From: an uncultured Glaciecola sp.
GTDB taxonomy: Bacteria; Pseudomonadota; Gammaproteobacteria; Enterobacterales; Alteromonadaceae
DNA length: 64,000 nucleotides
Reading direction: 5' to 3'
Assembly: GCF_937770335.1 (NCBI RefSeq)
Contig: NZ_CALJHY010000004.1
Coordinates: 1 to 64,000 of the forward strand
Below the pieces are notes generated by a model. The model was not told where the DNA came from. It did no database searches and worked only from the letters and a program-made list of their open reading frames with translations. Shown piece by piece: positions 1 through 9,759 of the stretch. A program made the position numbers and the translations under genes. Position 1 is the first letter of the stretch. Every line of letters starts with the position of its first letter.

Positions 1-162
1 GGATTAACGCCGCGCCCATTAGCGAGCATAGGTATTATTTTCTCTATACTTTGTTTAAAAATCATTCATCGGGTTGATTTTGGCCCTTTAACTTGGCATT
101 AGTTTCTCCTTGCCTTACTATTGCAGTATCATTCCCAATATTTGTCCGAGTGGAAATACCCT

Positions 163-762
163 ATGTTTCGTTTTATATTTGTTTTATCTGTTGTGATTTT
201 CTCATTCTCAGCACCCGCGGCACAGTCAGATAACATCGACTTTCAGCCAAACGCAAACATTACAGATGATCTGACCGTGTTTATTCATACCGGTTCGAGT
301 CGCAACTATCGCATCATAGGCACAATTTTAGCTGGCGCTCCGGTTACTGTGCTTGTTCGGGAGGGTGAACCTGAGTTTGTACAAATAGTCGATGTAGAGG
401 GCAGAAAGGGCTGGGTAGAAGCGCAGTATTTATCTTCAACTGGTTCAATACGCGAGCTATTACCAAGTCTTCAACAACAAGTTGCTACATTAAATCAAGA
501 ACTAACAACTTTACGTGAACAGCATCAACAAGTCAGAAGCCAAAACATCTCGCTCGAGCAACACAACAATCGCATCGCAGGTGAGTTAGCAAATGCACTA
601 GAAGCTTCTGGCGAATTACAAGTCAAAGTAGACAACGCCGATAACACAGCGATGATCGAATGGTTTACGCGCGGTGGTATCGTGGCTGTAATTTGTGTTT
701 TGTTCGGTATTCTAATCACTTATTTTCCAAAGAAACGCAGTCGCGACGGCCAGTGGACATAA
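163..762 (+). CDS. SH3-domain, coiled-coil membrane protein (YgiM/TIGR04211 type)
   Basis: The predicted protein has about 199 residues. It opens with a signal peptide (hydrophobic stretch FIFVLSVVIFSFSAPAAQ), followed by a bacterial SH3 domain (about residues 30-95, including a VLVREG strand and GWVEAQYL). A Gln-rich coiled coil follows (about 100-155), then one C-terminal membrane helix (GGIVAVICVLFGILITYF) and a basic KKRSR tail. This order matches the YgiM-type family of Gammaproteobacteria, an inner-membrane protein with a periplasmic SH3 domain whose role is poorly known. I chose the ATG at 163 because the signal peptide starts there; an upstream in-frame TTG at 121 would only add a non-hydrophobic leader. 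Confidence 0.85.
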   Translation: MFRFIFVLSVVIFSFSAPAAQSDNIDFQPNANITDDLTVFIHTGSSRNYRIIGTILAGAPVTVLVREGEPEFVQIVDVEGRKGWVEAQYLSSTGSIRELLPSLQQQVATLNQELTTLREQHQQVRSQNISLEQHNNRIAGELANALEASGELQVKVDNADNTAMIEWFTRGGIVAVICVLFGILITYFPKKRSRDGQWT

Positions 763-877
763 TTAGAAAAAGCGCTAATTGTCTTTACATGCCTAAACTC
801 AATAATGAATATGGTGATTCTAAATAATACAAAATATGATAAAACTGGCTAGAATGCGGAGTTGAATTTTTAAATAG

Positions 878-1670
878 CTACTGTCGCAATAATGTACCCA
901 GTCTTTTATCTGCTATTTCAATATCTAAGGCTTTTGCTGTAGCCCAATGCAATGCAACATCAGCGGATAATACTGGCACACCAAATTCTTGTTCTAGCTC
1001 CTCTATAATGTTCAAAAATCTAACACCCGTCCCGCCCACTAAAACCATTTCAGCATTGGGTGCAGATGCCCGAGCGAGCCGAATACTTTGTTTTATTTCT
1101 GCTTCACTAAAATGATAATGACGAGCGTCAACTTCTTGTTGTGAACCAAACAAACCTTGTTCAGTGAAGGTTTGACAGCCTTCAATCACTATATCTACTG
1201 ATTGTAAAAATGTTAAAAAACGTTTTTTTCCAATGTTCATCGTAATAAGGACAGGCCAAAACCACACGCTTACAATCTAAATCGAGGATAGCATCAAGCA
1301 CAGCAACACCATTGAGTATCACTTGGCATCCGCACGCATCCTCTAAACGCTGTTGCAAAGCCCTAGCTCCTGCAGATGTATAGTCATTAAAATACGCAAA
1401 AGCGGGGCCCACCTGAATGATCACCTCACTCCCCGCCTCTTTCAGTAACTGCGCTGCAGATTCAAGATGGGGTTCTACTTGTTCTATTTGTTCAAAGCTA
1501 TAATCAAAACCGACAGGAGGCATAATTGTTTGAGCTATATCAATCGCTTGTTGGCATAAATTATAAAATTCTCGGCCGGTTGGATCAATCCAGCCAGGCG
1601 CCGCAATAACACCTAATTTAGGAATACCATCAGACGGCGTTCGCAAAAAATTTTTAGACAAAGCTCTCAT
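878..1670 (-). pseudogene. Asp/Glu racemase superfamily protein (maleate isomerase/AMDase-like), frame broken
   Basis: Two minus-strand reading frames together make one protein of about 263 residues. The first (1670 down to about 1225) carries the N-terminal lobe and ends in RVVLACPYYDEHWKK. The second continues with RFLTFL and carries the C-terminal lobe ending at 878. The break is at a run of seven T on the plus strand (1223-1229); one base fewer restores a single frame. The fold resembles maleate isomerase and arylmalonate decarboxylase. The two positions where those enzymes carry catalytic cysteines read VGPAFAYF and VGGTGVRF, with no cysteine, so an ordinary racemase mechanism is doubtful. 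It is the last gene of the catabolic cluster, behind a hairpin. Sequencing error, true mutation and slippage all remain possible. Confidence 0.7.
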
Positions 1671-1691
1671 AACAAATACTCCGAAACAGCA

Positions 1692-1720
1692 AGAAAAAGA
1701 GCTCCATTTAACGCGGAGCT
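1692..1720 (-). terminator. hairpin/intrinsic terminator after BCCT gene
   Basis: Read on the minus strand, AGCTCC and GGAGCT form a 6-bp stem around a 9-base loop, followed directly by CTTTTTCT. It sits between the transporter stop (1757) and the racemase-like start (1670). It could terminate or attenuate transcription before the last gene of the cluster. Confidence 0.5.
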
Positions 1721-1756
1721 ATTGTAGAAATTAAGTTTGCTTACTGTTAATTTGGA

Positions 1757-3262
1757 TTAACTCGTCGCATAATCTTGTTTTAATGAACTCAAGAACGAGT
1801 AAGTCATTATCATATATACAAATAAAATAGGTAATGACACAACTAAAACAGCAGTCTGCGCAACTTTTAGGCCGCCTACATACATTAAACAAATAGGAAG
1901 TAATGCCAGTGTCAAAGCCCAAAATGTTCGGTGCAGGCGATGGGGATCTTCCCCAACAGGCAGTTCAGCAGTGGCGCTACTGGCAAGAACATAAGAAGCC
2001 GCATCATAAGTTGTTGCTACAAAGATGATACAAACAACACAGAATAAGCCAATAACAATATTAGATAATGGTAATTGCTCAAACACGGTAATAATTGCTT
2101 CAGGTATCCCACTTTCATTCATTAACGTTATCACATCCAAATTACCTGAAAGTTGTTGATACAATGAAAAATTACCAAAAATCATATAAAACAGTGAGCC
2201 CCCAATAGTGCCAAATGTAAGCATACCGACAGTGACTTCTTTAATGGTTCTTCCTTTTGATATTCGGGTAACAAAAATACCAACAAATGGACCAAAAGCG
2301 ACCCACCAAGCCCAATAAAAAACCGTCCAGTTTTCAACAAAATGAGATTCTGTAAAAGGGTCTACCCATGTATTCATTTGGATAAAATTTTGTAACACAG
2401 TACCCAGACCGCTTATACTCGCTTTGAAGATAAATACCGTTGGACCTGCGAATAGAAGAAACGCCAGCAATAAGAATGATAACCAAACATTAGCTGAACT
2501 TAGCCTTTTCATGCCTTTTTCTAAACCAAAATAAACACTAGTTGCAAAAATCGCAACGCACACACAGACAACGATAACTTCAAGCGTGAAATTTGACTCT
2601 ATACCAATTAATCGCGCTATACCTTCGGCAATCAGCGGTGTAGAGAAGCCCAAAGATGAGCCTGCTCCACCAATCAACGCTACCCGAAAAAGAAAGTCAA
2701 TAAATCGTCCGGCGATAGAGTTTTCTTTGCCTCCTAATACATGATGACAGCTGATACTGAACTTTAGCATTGGAATTTTTTTAACGTAATAGGGGTAAGC
2801 GATGGCTAAGGTAGGCAAACAATAAAACGCCCATGCGCTAATACCCCAATGAAATAATCCATACGATGATGCCCACTTAGCCGCTTCTGTTGACATCGGT
2901 TCCGCACCAAACGGAGGGCTTTGGTAATAAAAAGCCCATTCAATCGTCGCCCAATATAATAATCCAGCTCCTACCCCAGCGCAAAATAACATACCACTCC
3001 ACGCAAAATTATTATATTCCGGTTTATCATCTGCATCACCGAGTTTTATGCTGCCGTACCTGCCAAAAGCCAACCAAAGAAGCAAAGGTAATATCGTCGC
3101 GGCAAGAAATACATATAAAAAACCAAAGTTACTACCTATGTATTCATAAGCTCGTTGCATAACTTTTGACGATAATTCTGGTGCCATCATCAAAGGTACC
3201 GTCATCAAAAGCATCACAGCAATTGTTGCGATAAAACCTGGTTTATCAATTCGTTGCTTCAA
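1757..3262 (-). CDS. BCCT-family (betaine/carnitine/choline) transporter
   Basis: This 501-residue membrane protein has about twelve hydrophobic segments. It shows the BCCT glycine-rich helix (GVGAGLLYWATIEW, about residues 96-109) and the family's aromatic signature region WAWWVAFGPFVGIFVTRIS (about 318-336). BCCT carriers import quaternary ammonium or sulfonium compounds by ion symport or exchange them for a product; the substrate cannot be read from sequence. The length is normal for the sodium/proton-coupled type without a long regulatory tail. It starts essentially at the stop of the upstream carboxylesterase, so the two are probably translated together. The esterase may make or use the zwitterion carried here, which is inference. 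Confidence 0.88.
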   Translation of the reverse strand: MKQRIDKPGFIATIAVMLLMTVPLMMAPELSSKVMQRAYEYIGSNFGFLYVFLAATILPLLLWLAFGRYGSIKLGDADDKPEYNNFAWSGMLFCAGVGAGLLYWATIEWAFYYQSPPFGAEPMSTEAAKWASSYGLFHWGISAWAFYCLPTLAIAYPYYVKKIPMLKFSISCHHVLGGKENSIAGRFIDFLFRVALIGGAGSSLGFSTPLIAEGIARLIGIESNFTLEVIVVCVCVAIFATSVYFGLEKGMKRLSSANVWLSFLLLAFLLFAGPTVFIFKASISGLGTVLQNFIQMNTWVDPFTESHFVENWTVFYWAWWVAFGPFVGIFVTRISKGRTIKEVTVGMLTFGTIGGSLFYMIFGNFSLYQQLSGNLDVITLMNESGIPEAIITVFEQLPLSNIVIGLFCVVCIIFVATTYDAASYVLASSATAELPVGEDPHRLHRTFWALTLALLPICLMYVGGLKVAQTAVLVVSLPILFVYMIMTYSFLSSLKQDYATS

Positions 3263-3263
3263 C

Positions 3264-4901
3264 TTAATTCTCCTCTATTATTCTTTTTTTTGAGTTTTGC
3301 TGTAGGACAGGAAATATTTTCTGGCAATTTGAGAAGTCCGGCGCCGCAATTACGGATATGTGAGCCGATAACGCTAACACTTTAGGATCCTTTTCATCAA
3401 ATTGAGGCCAGTTAGGCAGATCAGTAGATTTTGGGTCATTAGGATCTCCATTTTTAGCAAAATTCGTCCAATACCTTACCATCGCCGTTGTTAGCGCTTT
3501 GTCTTCTTTATCGGTTGTCAGCCAGTCGTCATGGCTATCAAAAACATAAGGTATCTCCGCGCCGTGGTATGCCTGTAGCTGCTCCCCGCCTTTGCCGGTT
3601 CGAACACGTTTAAAGCGATAAATATAAGCGCGATTATCTGATTTAACTATTTGCTGTGCATAAGCATAACCAGGACAAACCATATCAATTAGGGTCGAGG
3701 CTTGATCATGCCCACGCGCAATACTTTGCTCTTGTTGTGCTCGTTCTTTTAATACATTTTGGATTTCTTTGGGATAGGATTTAATCATTTTAGCCAATTT
3801 TTCAGGAGAATTATCCAAATACATTAACCATTCATCTTGATTGTTACCGATCAGCAGATCGACCTGTAACTTGCGGTTGAACAGTAAATTTAAGGCTGTA
3901 TCAGGTAGCACATGACCGTCGACGGAGGCACCATAGTAATACTCTGGAAAATCCTGTTTTGCTTTATTAAAGAGGACTGTTGCCGATTCTTTTTTCAGTG
4001 TCGACAGTGAGCGGTCAGTGATATTTAGAGAATTGGCTAAGTCATGACCAAACGTTTGTTGGTTTTTTAATTCAACATTGTTCCATAATTGAAATCCACC
4101 ACTTTGGCTGATCGCTCGTTGAAAAAGGCCATCTGCCAAGGGTGACAAAATTAAGTTACCAATATTAGCCGCACCGGCTGATTCGCCAAAGAGCGTTATG
4201 TTTGAACTGTCTCCACCAAATTGCTCGACGTTTTTATTGATCCACTTTAATGCTTCGATTTGATCTAATAAACCAAAATTTGCGGGTGCGTTGTTTTGTA
4301 TTAATTCAGGGTGAGAGAAGAACCCGAACACACCTAAACGATAGGCGATACTGACCACTATAACCTGTCCTTGTTGCGCAAGCTTAGTACCGATATAATT
4401 TTGTTCGTATGACCATCCCGCCTTATTACTTCCTCCATGTATCCAGACCATGACAGGTAATTTTTTACCTTTACTCAACGATGGCGTCCAAATATTTAGA
4501 TAAAGGCAATCTTCACTAAAGCTTGGATCGGTAAATACCTCAGGAGATACACCAAAAGCTGCCCCCACCCGCTGATACCATTGAGTATTGTAGTTATCTT
4601 GAAAACAAGCATCCGCAAACCTAGTTGCTAACTGTTTACCTGCTCGTGGTTTATGTTGCTCTGGTGCTTTCCAACGACGTTCTTCAACTGGAGGCGCTGC
4701 ATACGGAATGCCCTTAAAAGCCGCTACAGCAGTAATTTGATCAGTGTATTCCCCAATCAAGATTTCACTGCCAGCGTTTACTTCAACCGCGAGGGACTCG
4801 CTTGCACGGCACACTTGGCAAATAATAAGCAAGGGCAGGGCAATACTGAGGACCCACCGGAGAAAACAAACAAATCTTTTAGGGAGTAACAATGTTTTCA
4901 T
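3264..4901 (-). CDS. secreted type-B carboxylesterase
   Basis: The 545-residue product has an N-terminal hydrophobic segment (VLSIALPLLIICQVCRAS) indicating export or membrane anchoring. The alpha/beta-hydrolase domain then shows the oxyanion motif WIHGGSNKAGW, the nucleophile elbow TLFGESAGAANIG (catalytic Ser), a likely acidic residue in NNQDEW, and the catalytic His region AYHGAEIPYVF. Family members hydrolyse carboxylic esters of many kinds. The gene sits 28 bases downstream of the oxidoreductase and directly before the BCCT carrier, so it probably releases the substrate of this cluster in the periplasm. The start at 4901 gives the full signal segment. Confidence 0.88.
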   Translation of the reverse strand: MKTLLLPKRFVCFLRWVLSIALPLLIICQVCRASESLAVEVNAGSEILIGEYTDQITAVAAFKGIPYAAPPVEERRWKAPEQHKPRAGKQLATRFADACFQDNYNTQWYQRVGAAFGVSPEVFTDPSFSEDCLYLNIWTPSLSKGKKLPVMVWIHGGSNKAGWSYEQNYIGTKLAQQGQVIVVSIAYRLGVFGFFSHPELIQNNAPANFGLLDQIEALKWINKNVEQFGGDSSNITLFGESAGAANIGNLILSPLADGLFQRAISQSGGFQLWNNVELKNQQTFGHDLANSLNITDRSLSTLKKESATVLFNKAKQDFPEYYYGASVDGHVLPDTALNLLFNRKLQVDLLIGNNQDEWLMYLDNSPEKLAKMIKSYPKEIQNVLKERAQQEQSIARGHDQASTLIDMVCPGYAYAQQIVKSDNRAYIYRFKRVRTGKGGEQLQAYHGAEIPYVFDSHDDWLTTDKEDKALTTAMVRYWTNFAKNGDPNDPKSTDLPNWPQFDEKDPKVLALSAHISVIAAPDFSNCQKIFPVLQQNSKKRIIEEN

Positions 4902-4929
4902 AATGAGTTGGGTCCTGTAAAACTATAAT

Positions 4930-5919
4930 TTACGCATCTATATCAACGACAACACTTCCGCGTAGTCCACTTGTCTCTATTAACTCATGACTTTTTACCA
5001 TTTGTTTAAAAGGCAGCACATGAGTCACTCTGTGTTGCAAACGCTCTTCTGATAGTGCCTTGTAGATATCGTCAATAGCATGCTGTTTAGCTAACTCTGG
5101 CATTGCATACACTATGGTCATGCGTATAGTTAGGTCCATAAACATCATCTGTAAAAAAGGTAATGTTGGTTCTTTAATCTGCGTATTCCCATAAGTAGCA
5201 ATAACACCACTGGTGCGAATACACTTAAGTACTTCGGGCAAGTTAAAGCCAAAATCAACATCAATAACGCGATCAACTTTTTCACCGTCATTCACTTCTT
5301 GGACCTTATCACCCCAGTTAGCTTCACGATGGTTAATGACTAAGTCAGCTCCTGCGTGAATACAAGTTGCTTCATCTATCGGGTTACTTGCCGTTGCAAT
5401 GACTTTTGCTCCTGCGAGTTTAGCCCATTGAATAGCATAATAACCAACACGGCCAGCTCCGCCGGTAACTAAAACACTCTGTCCATTAACAGAACCGTCT
5501 GATGAAACAACCCGATGAGCAGTCATTGCAGGAATGCCTAAGCAAGCTCCTATTTCAAATGATGTATTGCTCGGCAGCGGGTTAGCTCGCGACGCATCAA
5601 GTGCCACGTATTCAGCAGCCGTTCCAAGAAGACGAGCATACTGCGCCTGGTAAACCCAAACTCGTTCGCCAATTCTGCTTTCAGATACTCCTTTGCCAAC
5701 CGCTTCGATTACACCGGCTCCATCGCTGTGTGGGATCACATGGCCGTTATCCAGTAAATTAGGAAAAGCGCCGACACGCTTTTTAACGTCTGAAGGATTA
5801 ACTCCTGTGGTTTTTAATTTTACTAATACCTGACCAATTCCAGCTACCGGTTTTGGTTGATCACCTATTATTATTGTATCTGCTGCTGTACCGAATTTTT
5901 CGAACCAAGCTGCTTTCAT
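4930..5919 (-). CDS. zinc-independent quinone oxidoreductase / MDR-family dehydrogenase
   Basis: The roughly 329-residue protein is a medium-chain dehydrogenase/reductase. It has the N-terminal GroES-like domain (VNPSDVKKRVGAFP) and the Rossmann motif VLVTGGAGRVGYYAIQWAKLAGAKVIATAS. The cysteine and histidine set for structural and catalytic zinc is missing, which places it with NADPH:quinone reductases. I chose the ATG at 5919 because GGAG sits seven bases before it; the in-frame TTG at 5931 overlaps that ribosome-binding site. It lies between the SDR and esterase genes, as expected for oxidation or reduction of the released alcohol or enone. The substrate is unknown. Confidence 0.83.
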   Translation of the reverse strand: MKAAWFEKFGTAADTIIIGDQPKPVAGIGQVLVKLKTTGVNPSDVKKRVGAFPNLLDNGHVIPHSDGAGVIEAVGKGVSESRIGERVWVYQAQYARLLGTAAEYVALDASRANPLPSNTSFEIGACLGIPAMTAHRVVSSDGSVNGQSVLVTGGAGRVGYYAIQWAKLAGAKVIATASNPIDEATCIHAGADLVINHREANWGDKVQEVNDGEKVDRVIDVDFGFNLPEVLKCIRTSGVIATYGNTQIKEPTLPFLQMMFMDLTIRMTIVYAMPELAKQHAIDDIYKALSEERLQHRVTHVLPFKQMVKSHELIETSGLRGSVVVDIDA

Positions 5920-6010
5920 TATTTTCTCCAATTTTTAACCTCATCGAACTACGTTGCGCTGGGCTATATTTAATTAGTCAGCACCGATTAAACACAACCG
6001 GGCATAATAT

Positions 6011-6808
6011 TTAAAATTTGCTAGATAAATTTTCGGTGTGCCCATCAATTCCGATAGCCTGACCGGAAAGACTAGCTCCCAATTCAGAGCTTAAAAATAC
6101 TGCCATATTGGCGATGTCATCTGGACTGACAAAAAGCCGCAGTGAACTTTGCTCTGCGTAGATATCTCTGACAACATCCGGCGTAACCCCCCGTTTTTCT
6201 GCGTCAAGACGGATGACATTGTCAATTCGGTCTCCTTTGACACTGCCAGGGCATAATGCATTTACGCGAATATTATGTGGACCTAACTCCATCGCCCATG
6301 TTTTTGTTAAACCGATCAATGCCCATTTGGATGCAGCATAAGGCGAGCGCATCGGAAAACCGAAAAAACCAGCATTTGATGAAATATTGATAATGCTGCC
6401 CGAGCCATTTGCCTTAAGTAACGGCACTGCAAACTTAGTACAATGAAACTGCCCATTCAAATCGACATTGATGGTGCGTGCCCAATCGTCAGGATCAATA
6501 TCTTCAACAAATGCTGTTGGACCTGCTATCCCCGCATTATTTACTAACACATCCAGATGCTGATAATTAGTCATTAATTCAGCGAACATTTGTTTAACTT
6601 GAGCGACATTTGCGACATCAGCTACAGAGGCTGTCGCACTGGGATTTGCTTCAATAAAGTCAGCTATAACTTTCTTATCAATGTCGCAAACATGCACTTT
6701 ACAACCATATCCCAAAAATTTTTCTGCTATTTTACGGCCAATACCGCTAGCCCCAGCGGTAACGAGCACAACATGCTCTGGGCCTAATCCGTTGCTAACT
6801 ACAGTCAT
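6011..6808 (-). CDS. short-chain dehydrogenase/reductase
   Basis: A 265-residue classical SDR. It has the nucleotide-binding motif TAGASGIG (about residues 17-24), NNAG (about 90-93), the catalytic Ser strand IINISSN, and YAASK (about 157-161). The acidic residue after strand 2 (VCDID) suggests NAD rather than NADP. The C-terminus resembles the 3-oxoacyl-ACP reductase/alcohol dehydrogenase group. AGGA lies shortly before the ATG at 6808. It follows the TonB receptor gene after a hairpin-containing gap of about 100 bases and precedes the quinone-oxidoreductase gene, so it is probably a redox step of the same catabolic pathway. Confidence 0.87.
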   Translation of the reverse strand: MTVVSNGLGPEHVVLVTAGASGIGRKIAEKFLGYGCKVHVCDIDKKVIADFIEANPSATASVADVANVAQVKQMFAELMTNYQHLDVLVNNAGIAGPTAFVEDIDPDDWARTINVDLNGQFHCTKFAVPLLKANGSGSIINISSNAGFFGFPMRSPYAASKWALIGLTKTWAMELGPHNIRVNALCPGSVKGDRIDNVIRLDAEKRGVTPDVVRDIYAEQSSLRLFVSPDDIANMAVFLSSELGASLSGQAIGIDGHTENLSSKF

Positions 6809-6861
6809 TAGGACGTCCTTATATTACATAAATAAATACTTAAAATTAGGAAAATAAAAGT

Positions 6862-6900
6862 GCGTGTCATGCTCGATTTATTGAACCAGTCAAGACACGC
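6862..6900 (-). terminator. intercistronic hairpin after TonB receptor gene
   Basis: GCGTGTC (6862-6868) pairs with GACACGC (6894-6900) across a loop of about 25 bases. On the minus strand the stem is followed by a T-rich stretch (ACTTTTATTTT). It lies just after the receptor stop and before the SDR start. It could partly terminate transcription or protect the receptor mRNA end, giving more receptor than enzyme. Confidence 0.4.
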
Positions 6901-6909
6901 AAAAAATAT

Positions 6910-9345
6910 TTATTCAAATAACATGTGATACCTGATCCCTACATTTCGCGGTCTGTTAACGGTTACAGTGCTATCATAACTTGCCCCACCACGCGATAAT
7001 TCGGCGCGTTCATCAGTCAAGTTATCGACATACAGATTGACTCCCCAGCCGTCCATATTTATTCCCGCAGACAAATTAACAATGCTATAACTGTTATTAA
7101 TATCACGTAGGTCTGAATTTAAATCACTGGTTTTATACTTGTAGATATCACTGTATGTCTCACCCACATAGGAGTAGACGATTTGCGCAAAGCTATTATA
7201 ATTGCCAAGGACAAAGTTATAACGACTGGTCAAATTCCCTTTGAAATCAGGAACGTTGGGAAGTTCAGTGCCGTCAGGTGATAAGTTACTTCCTACCAAT
7301 AAATCAGCAGCTAACTCAGCTTGATTAAAATTAAATGCTGCAGTTACCGTCCAGTCTGGTGTGAGTAAGTAAGTAAGATCTGATTCCACACCGACAATTT
7401 TTGCTTCACTGGCATTTACTGTTAAACCAACAGGGGAACCATACGATGAATCATAGCGGGTAAACTGCATATCATCCCATTGCATATGATAGACAGCGCC
7501 ATTCCAACGAAGATTATTATCCAACCACATCGTTTTCCAGCCTAGTTCCGTATTTGTGACAAAGTCAGACTTGTAGATACGCCCGACCAAGTCAGTTTCA
7601 TCTCTGTTGATTCCACCTGGGCGGTAACCTTCTGACAAAGTAAGATAGACCATCTTTTTATCATCAATTTTATAAGTTAAATTGAATTTAAAAATACTAT
7701 CACTATCATCATCTTTACTATCAACATTAATGATAGGGAAGCCAGGAGCAATGAGTCCGTAACCCGACACACCCTCTAGCGTACTTTCATTTTTAAACCA
7801 TCTAGCACCAAATGTTGTGGTAAGTTGATCTGTAAAGGCATAGCTCAATTCACCAAACACTGCAGACTGCTTATCTGCTCGTTTTTGATCAGTTAAATAC
7901 CAAAGATTAGAAACTCCAAACTGTCTAAAGTCAGCACCTTGCGCCATTCCATTCATTATCCATTCTTGACGGTAATCATGACTGGCATCCTCGTAATACA
8001 AACCAACAATGTATTGCAGCGGGTCATTGTCTGTTGATTGCAAACGCAGTTCATGAGTATTACGTTTATATTTGTTATCATCATTGTAAAAAATAGCCAT
8101 ACTTGAACAGTCTGCATCTGCAGTACCATAATATTCACAGCCATAATATTGGATCCAACTAGTAGAAAAATAGTCAGCATAGTCAGAGTAATCATTAAAG
8201 TACTGAACATCTCGGTCCATAAACGAGCCCGCATAAACGAGACTAGAAGAACCAAAATCACCCTCTATCGTTAGTGCAGCTTGGCTAAATTCATCATCCA
8301 TTGCATCCGGAAAAAAACGCTGAACCTCTAAGTCATTAACTTCACCACTAGGGTTTTCTGAATCCTGAAACCATACACCTTCAGTGTCCTGCTTTTGAGT
8401 CAGGTAACTTGCTGCTGCGGTCCAGTTATCGTTAATATTTACTTTTAAGGCAACTCTAGCGCCGCTATTAGTTAATTCATTGAAGTTTTCTTTGATTAAA
8501 TCATCATTGTTTTCTTCGACTGTTGAGAAGTTTCCACCATCAGTGAATAATCCATAAGTCCTCGTGCCTGCTACATTATCAATATAACCGCCATCTGTTT
8601 TGGTCCAAGCAACTAAGCGAATTGCTGCATTATCACTGACTGGAAGATTAACAAATCCTTCTAATGAATGGCTGGCATCGCCACTCTTGGTGCTGCCATA
8701 GCTAACATCAAAACCACCTTCAAAAATATCTATTTGGGGTTTGTTGGTAATGATCCTGATAGTACCCGACTGCGAACTGGCCCCAAATAAGGTACTTTGG
8801 GGTCCAGCAAGTGCTTCCACTCGTTCGATATCATAAATATGTAAATCGAGATTTCGTCCGATAGCAGTGACCGGTTGCTCATCTAAATAAATAGCAACAC
8901 TTGGTTGTGAGCCCGATGCATTACCACTGCCTCCATCTGATGCTCCACGCATATAGACTTGTGACAAACCAGGCCCTGCTGATTGATAAGAAAGGCTCGG
9001 TAACATCAATGCGTAATCATCAAAGTTTTCGATTCCTAATTCATCTAACTTAGTGGAGCCCAATGCGGTGATACTCAAGGGTGTATCTTGAAGGTTTTCA
9101 ACACGCTTACGTGACGTAACTATTATTGTCTCGATTCCCTGAGACGACTTATTGTTATCAATTTCGGCTTGAGCATTGTCTGCGTCTTTTGCATTGGCGC
9201 TAGGCATCACTGCCATGCCGCTAACCATCAACGCTGATAAAGCCATACTTTGAAAGTTTTTGTTGTTAATCGAATCACGTATTGCTGCAATTATGGGGTT
9301 TAATCGAGTAGACCTCGTTTTATTTTTTAGATGCTTATCAGTCAT
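6910..9345 (-). CDS. TonB-dependent outer-membrane receptor
   Basis: The 811-residue protein has an extended N-terminus with signal-like hydrophobic segment (ALSALMVSGMAVMPSANA). A TonB-box-like segment ETIIVTSRKR follows (about residues 72-81), then a plug domain (DTPLSITAL through VYMRGASDGG and RVEALAGPQSTLFGAS). The long beta-barrel ends in RPRNVGIRYHMLFE, with a terminal aromatic as barrel proteins require. The style is that of Alteromonadales and sphingomonad receptors for organic substrates rather than siderophores. It lies in line with the esterase, BCCT and oxidoreductase genes, so it probably imports the parent compound. A long AT-rich leader precedes it. Confidence 0.93.
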   Translation of the reverse strand: MTDKHLKNKTRSTRLNPIIAAIRDSINNKNFQSMALSALMVSGMAVMPSANAKDADNAQAEIDNNKSSQGIETIIVTSRKRVENLQDTPLSITALGSTKLDELGIENFDDYALMLPSLSYQSAGPGLSQVYMRGASDGGSGNASGSQPSVAIYLDEQPVTAIGRNLDLHIYDIERVEALAGPQSTLFGASSQSGTIRIITNKPQIDIFEGGFDVSYGSTKSGDASHSLEGFVNLPVSDNAAIRLVAWTKTDGGYIDNVAGTRTYGLFTDGGNFSTVEENNDDLIKENFNELTNSGARVALKVNINDNWTAAASYLTQKQDTEGVWFQDSENPSGEVNDLEVQRFFPDAMDDEFSQAALTIEGDFGSSSLVYAGSFMDRDVQYFNDYSDYADYFSTSWIQYYGCEYYGTADADCSSMAIFYNDDNKYKRNTHELRLQSTDNDPLQYIVGLYYEDASHDYRQEWIMNGMAQGADFRQFGVSNLWYLTDQKRADKQSAVFGELSYAFTDQLTTTFGARWFKNESTLEGVSGYGLIAPGFPIINVDSKDDDSDSIFKFNLTYKIDDKKMVYLTLSEGYRPGGINRDETDLVGRIYKSDFVTNTELGWKTMWLDNNLRWNGAVYHMQWDDMQFTRYDSSYGSPVGLTVNASEAKIVGVESDLTYLLTPDWTVTAAFNFNQAELAADLLVGSNLSPDGTELPNVPDFKGNLTSRYNFVLGNYNSFAQIVYSYVGETYSDIYKYKTSDLNSDLRDINNSYSIVNLSAGINMDGWGVNLYVDNLTDERAELSRGGASYDSTVTVNRPRNVGIRYHMLFE

Positions 9346-9759
9346 TGTGTGTACCTTTTATAATATATATATCAAACAAGTCACAAAGCCCAATAAAATA
9401 GAACTGAGACTCGTAATATCACGTTAAATAGTTAACTAATTATTAACAAATTATTTACAATGGTTTGATAGTAGCAACAGGCTAGCATTCAGAACAAACG
9501 ATTATATCTCTCCCATAGTTGAATAAAACTAAATCATAGAGAAACGTCCAATCAAAAAATAAGAATACACGCTCATCTTTAAATTAATTTAAACATATGA
9601 ATTATATGGATTAATTTATTTTTATGATTAATTTGTATATTTACTTTATAAATTTATAAATGTATTTTTTTGAATCAAGCCTAATAAATAACAAGCGTCT
9701 TACTTATTCTTTTAACACGCTTCTTTTTCGCTATAAATAAAAACGTGAGCGACAACTGA
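9346..9759. other. AT-rich intergenic region upstream of TonB receptor
   Basis: No supported gene. The region is strongly AT-rich, with TA and TTAATT runs. It should hold the promoter of the receptor-to-racemase transcription unit (minus strand) and the end of the sulfotransferase transcript. I see no convincing operator or terminator. Confidence 0.5.

Noticed and set aside
1-102. Partial genes at the left edge (open plus frame to 102; minus-strand ATG at 29)
   Set aside because: Too short to support; no recognisable motif or clear ribosome site.
1223-1229. Programmed -1 frameshift at the A7 (minus-strand) slippery run
   Set aside because: The needed shift is +1 (one base skipped), not -1, and no downstream stimulatory structure was identified. 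Sequencing error or slippage is simpler.
878-1267. Separate 129-residue gene starting at 1267
   Set aside because: Its first 15 codons are noncoding-like and the rest is the C-terminal lobe of the racemase-like protein, so it is half of a broken gene.
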